Positions 61,503 to 64,000 of a stretch of 64,000 nucleotides of DNA are shown here, in pieces; position 1 is the first letter of the stretch, and each line of letters starts with the position of its first letter. The translations under genes and the position numbers were made by a program. This stretch comes from Anaeromicrobium sediminis. Its GTDB lineage: Bacteria; Bacillota; Clostridia; Peptostreptococcales; Thermotaleaceae. The notes below the pieces were generated by a model. It saw nothing but the letters and a program-made list of their open reading frames with translations, was not told where the DNA came from and did no database searches. The stretch spans positions 62,001 to 126,000 of the forward strand of contig NZ_NIBG01000002.1 of assembly GCF_002270055.1 (NCBI RefSeq), given 5' to 3'.

Positions 61503-61877
61503 ATGGAGAGCAGAAGAGAAAAGAAAAAAGGGAGCAGCATATGGATCAGTATTTTAATATTCATAGTTAGTGCGGGTGTCTGGTCAGCCGTTGCTTATTA
61601 TGGATACACATATGCTAAGGACTATATAGATACTTCTATACAAAAGGTTCAACAAGAAAATGCTTTGAACATAAAAGGAGTAAATGAACAAATACAATTG
61701 TTAACTGGTGAAATAAAGGATTTAAGAAGTAACATAAGAGACACGGATGATTCTATTAGTGATTCTGCGGAAGTACAAGAAGAGATAGATGATAAATTAA
61801 AGTCTCTTGACTCTCAGCTAAAGAAATTAGAAAGTAGCTTAAAAATACTTCAGGAGGCACCGAATGTCAAAAATTAA
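61503..61877 (+). CDS. Membrane-anchored coiled-coil protein
   Basis: 124 residues: basic N-terminus (MESRREKKKGSS), one membrane helix (IWISILIFIVSAGVWSAVAY), then an extracytoplasmic coiled coil (EQIQLLTGEIKDLRSNIRD, DKLKSLDSQLKKLESSLKIL). No enzyme motif. It overlaps the phosphodiester glycosidase gene by 14 bp, so the two probably work together at the cell surface. Confidence 0.75.
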   Translation: MESRREKKKGSSIWISILIFIVSAGVWSAVAYYGYTYAKDYIDTSIQKVQQENALNIKGVNEQIQLLTGEIKDLRSNIRDTDDSISDSAEVQEEIDDKLKSLDSQLKKLESSLKILQEAPNVKN

Positions 61878-62910
61878 TATATTTTTCTTGTTTTTATTGG
61901 CACCTTTCATAGGAATTTTTATGGTGAGTCAAGAATTTGTAGATGAGAGTAAGTACTTAGTTATGAATACTACTAGCATTATTGAATCAGTGGAAGATTT
62001 AGGGAAAAGTGTAGATAGGTTAGAAGAATCTATAGAAGAATTTGGATTTTTAGTGGAAGAACAAAAGGAAGTATTTAATGAACAAAATGAACTGATAACA
62101 GAGTTGTCAGATAAAAGTGATAATCAAAGAAAATTATCAAATGATATATATGAACAAAAAATACTAGAGATGTTAGGTCCAGCAGTGAAGACACATATAA
62201 GTAGTAAGACAGAAATAAAAGTATTTAAATTGGCTGAATTAGGTTACAGAGGATATATTGCCAAGGTCAAATTATTTGATCCTAATGCATTTAAGGTTGT
62301 ATTGGGAAAGGACACATTAGGTCAACTAGAGACTACATCAAAGGCAGCTGAGAGAACTGGTGGGATTTTAGCTATTAATGGTGGCGGTTTTTATACGGAA
62401 AATAGAAATGGGAAGAGTTATGCTCAGTTAATAGGAAATACAGTAATTGATGGAAAACTAGTGGAGCCTTTTAATGGATATCCTGGAGATTTATTCTTTA
62501 CAGGAATTAATAAAAAGGGACAAGTTATAGGAACTGTACCTAAAACAGAAGATGATATAATGAATCTAGATCCTTATCAGGGAGTTAGTTTTACCCCTGT
62601 TTTAATTAAGGATTTTGAAAAGGTACAAATTCCTTCTAAATGGGCTAAAACTAATCAACCTAGAACTATTATAGGAAAATATTCTAATGATGATTTAATT
62701 ATGATTGTAGTAGACGGAAGACAGGAAAAGTGGAGTAAAGGTGTTAGCCTTGAAAGATTACAAGATAAGTTATTAGAATTAGGAGTAAAGGAAGCATATA
62801 ACTTAGATGGTGGTGGTTCAAGTGCCATGTACTACAATGGGACTCTTTTAAATAGACCTTCAGATGGTCATGAAAGACCTGTTGTAAATAATATAGTTAT
62901 TATGCCTTAA
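61864..62910 (+). CDS. Phosphodiester glycosidase (NAGPA-like) family surface protein
   Basis: 348 residues. N-terminal membrane anchor (INIFFLFLLAPFIGIFMVS), a coiled-coil stalk to about residue 100 (VEDLGKSVDRLEESIEEFG), then the NAGPA domain: GILAINGGGFYTENR, GRQEKWSKGVSLERL and NLDGGGSSAMYYNG with the catalytic/metal residues. The family removes sugar-phosphate groups or acts in exopolysaccharide and spore-coat remodelling. CAGGAGG is placed for the ATG at 61864 within the previous gene. Confidence 0.87.
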   Translation: MSKINIFFLFLLAPFIGIFMVSQEFVDESKYLVMNTTSIIESVEDLGKSVDRLEESIEEFGFLVEEQKEVFNEQNELITELSDKSDNQRKLSNDIYEQKILEMLGPAVKTHISSKTEIKVFKLAELGYRGYIAKVKLFDPNAFKVVLGKDTLGQLETTSKAAERTGGILAINGGGFYTENRNGKSYAQLIGNTVIDGKLVEPFNGYPGDLFFTGINKKGQVIGTVPKTEDDIMNLDPYQGVSFTPVLIKDFEKVQIPSKWAKTNQPRTIIGKYSNDDLIMIVVDGRQEKWSKGVSLERLQDKLLELGVKEAYNLDGGGSSAMYYNGTLLNRPSDGHERPVVNNIVIMP

Positions 62911-62923
62911 GTAGTAAAATTAT

Positions 62924-62968
62924 AAAAAAAGGCAACAATAGATTTGAAATCTATTGTTGCCTTTTTAT
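62924..62968. terminator. Terminator, probably bidirectional
   Basis: AAAAAAAGGCAACAATAGAT-TTGAA-ATCTATTGTTGCCTTTTT. Lies between the glycosidase gene and the convergent unknown gene. Confidence 0.92.
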
Positions 62969-62994
62969 TTGGAAGAAATAAAAGGAGTTAAATT

Positions 62995-64000
62995 CTAAGG
63001 TTCCAATACTACAGCTTCCTTACAATACTTGGTTTTATAACTATATGGATTACAATCAAATTTGGCAATACTGAAGGATGCATAGGGGTTATATTTTCTA
63101 TCATTTAATTTATCCACATATTCTAATAGTCTCTTACCAGGCTTTATGGAAAATTGTTGACAGAATTGATAGGCAGCAATTTTTTGTGCCTTTGACTGAG
63201 GTTCAAATTCCATGTGAAGATTTAATTCCTGTTTAGAATGAATTTCTATGTTCTTCCTAAAGGCTTGGGTATAAAGGGTAGAATCGATTTTTCTTAATTC
63301 ATGAAAGTATTCTCTTTCCTTTTCTGGGTCAGGGCTATAGATACCTGTACTATTTCCAAGTTTATAAAACTCTGATTTATTAATGCCAAAGTTTAAGTTG
63401 ATAGTCTTACTAGTAATGGTATCTGGCTCTATACCACTAGTTTCGGATAAAAGACTCCAATAGGAGTTGCACAGTAGATAAGAATCCCTTGCTATCTCTG
63501 AATTTTTATCTATTAGTATAGTAAAAATTCTCTGTCCCCTTTTAAAGGATACGGGTTTATTATATTCTTTCACAAAGGCTCCATTAATATCTAAGTATCC
63601 AAGTCTATCTTCATACTTAGGCAATATTAAAAATATACCAGGAGTATTCATTTTAGCATATACACTAATAGGAACATAGTCTAGGAGCGATCCAGGTGTC
63701 TCATCAACTACTATTTTTGAAGGGAATCCTGCATAGAACCAATTAGGATCTATCTGGGGAAAGAACCTCCACATTTGGTCGGTAGTTGTATTCTTAATTC
63801 TATTTCTTTCATGTGATCCTAAAGATTTTGGTTTTACAGATACAAAATGCTTTATGGCATCTTTAGGAAGTTGCCTGTTATACCATTTATTCTTTTCCCA
63901 AATTTGACAGCTTACAGAATCATTTTGAATAGAGTTTATCCAAGCCCAAAAGGATGAACCTCTTTTATCCCATACATAAGTACATGTGTTAAAGCAGTTA
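62995..64000 (-). CDS. Unrecognised protein, 5' end outside window
   Basis: The reverse frame is open from the stop at 62995 to the right edge, giving at least 335 residues; an internal methionine at 63774 is not the start. The edge-proximal part reads TYVWDKRGSSFWAWINSIQ, CQIWEKNKWYNRQL and ERNRIKNTTTDQMWRFFP. Later: NWFYAGFPSKIVVDET, VYAKMNTPGIFLILPKYEDR and a C-terminus rich in aromatic and scattered cysteine residues (KFDCNPYSYKTKYCKEA). No membrane helix, signal or catalytic motif that I recognise. Tryptophan-rich composition suggests a folded soluble or surface protein. Confidence 0.6.
   Translation of the reverse strand, partial: NCFNTCTYVWDKRGSSFWAWINSIQNDSVSCQIWEKNKWYNRQLPKDAIKHFVSVKPKSLGSHERNRIKNTTTDQMWRFFPQIDPNWFYAGFPSKIVVDETPGSLLDYVPISVYAKMNTPGIFLILPKYEDRLGYLDINGAFVKEYNKPVSFKRGQRIFTILIDKNSEIARDSYLLCNSYWSLLSETSGIEPDTITSKTINLNFGINKSEFYKLGNSTGIYSPDPEKEREYFHELRKIDSTLYTQAFRKNIEIHSKQELNLHMEFEPQSKAQKIAAYQFCQQFSIKPGKRLLEYVDKLNDRKYNPYASFSIAKFDCNPYSYKTKYCKEAVVLEP

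Noticed and set aside
61316-61564. Reverse-strand open frame over the start of the coiled-coil gene
   Set aside because: No ribosome site, low-complexity translation, and it covers the promoter and start of a better supported gene.

Overview
The window looks like a chromosomal segment from a strictly anaerobic, low-GC, spore-forming Firmicute (Clostridia/Tissierellia type). The grounds are very AT-rich DNA, strong AGGAGG-type ribosome binding sites, short U-tailed hairpin terminators after most operons, and a gene set built around amino-acid fermentation (2-oxoacid:ferredoxin oxidoreductase, ADP-forming acyl-CoA synthetase, dihydroxyacetone kinase, ferredoxin-type proteins). There are no rRNA or tRNA genes, no CRISPR array and no intact transposon; two mobile or lost genes survive as wrecks (an IS21-type istB at about 6.0 kb and an arsA at about 54.8 kb).

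Layout. (1) 1-5.7 kb: a compact operon with a 2-hydroxyacyl-CoA dehydratase-like protein (cut by the window edge), two tandem radical SAM proteins of the TrsS/MJ0619/Tes type, a phenylacetate-CoA-ligase-like adenylating enzyme and a DUF5714 protein; its product is unknown. (2) 6.5-14.2 kb: a nuclease-helicase fusion, a CvfB-type S1 protein, two PLP enzymes of sulfur amino-acid metabolism, and typA. (3) 14.4-19.2 kb: reverse-strand carotenoid-cleavage-oxygenase-like and MprF-like genes, then a small zinc ribbon and an EamA transporter. (4) 19.5-34 kb: ftsH and a large tellurium-resistance-type (Ter) stress island with five TerD paralogues, a sixth degenerate one, TelA, a cation exchanger, and a metabolite module (HpcH/HpaI aldolase, an 824-residue PRTase-TRSP-StiP-PELOTA fusion, HAD phosphatase). 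(5) 34-40 kb: surface 5'-nucleotidase, YibE/F, DUF4163/DUF3298 lipoprotein, trmB. (6) 40.2-44.7 kb: a sigma-54 activator with an HPr-like domain, a textbook -24/-12 promoter, and HPr-dhaK-dhaL-dhaM. (7) 44.8-53 kb: GntR regulator divergent from an amino-acid dehydrogenase, a four-subunit 2-oxoacid:ferredoxin oxidoreductase, an ADP-forming acyl-CoA synthetase and an MFS carrier: a complete route from amino acid to acid plus ATP. (8) 53-64 kb: TPR and DUF1847 proteins, the glpA-like/FAD oxidoreductase/DUF1667 trio, plsY, a DUF362-ferredoxin protein, small sporulation-type and membrane proteins, and a partial unknown gene.

The most striking non-coding signal is a family of about 200-bp intergenic elements: eight copies plus one terminal-arm remnant, all in the same orientation, each just upstream of a gene or operon. 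Their two ends pair into a long stem whose sequence differs from copy to copy while the pairing is kept, and internal helices also show compensatory changes. This looks like a structured RNA or structured mobile repeat. I do not recognise it as a named family. The second candidate for something undescribed is the operon at 1-5.7 kb.
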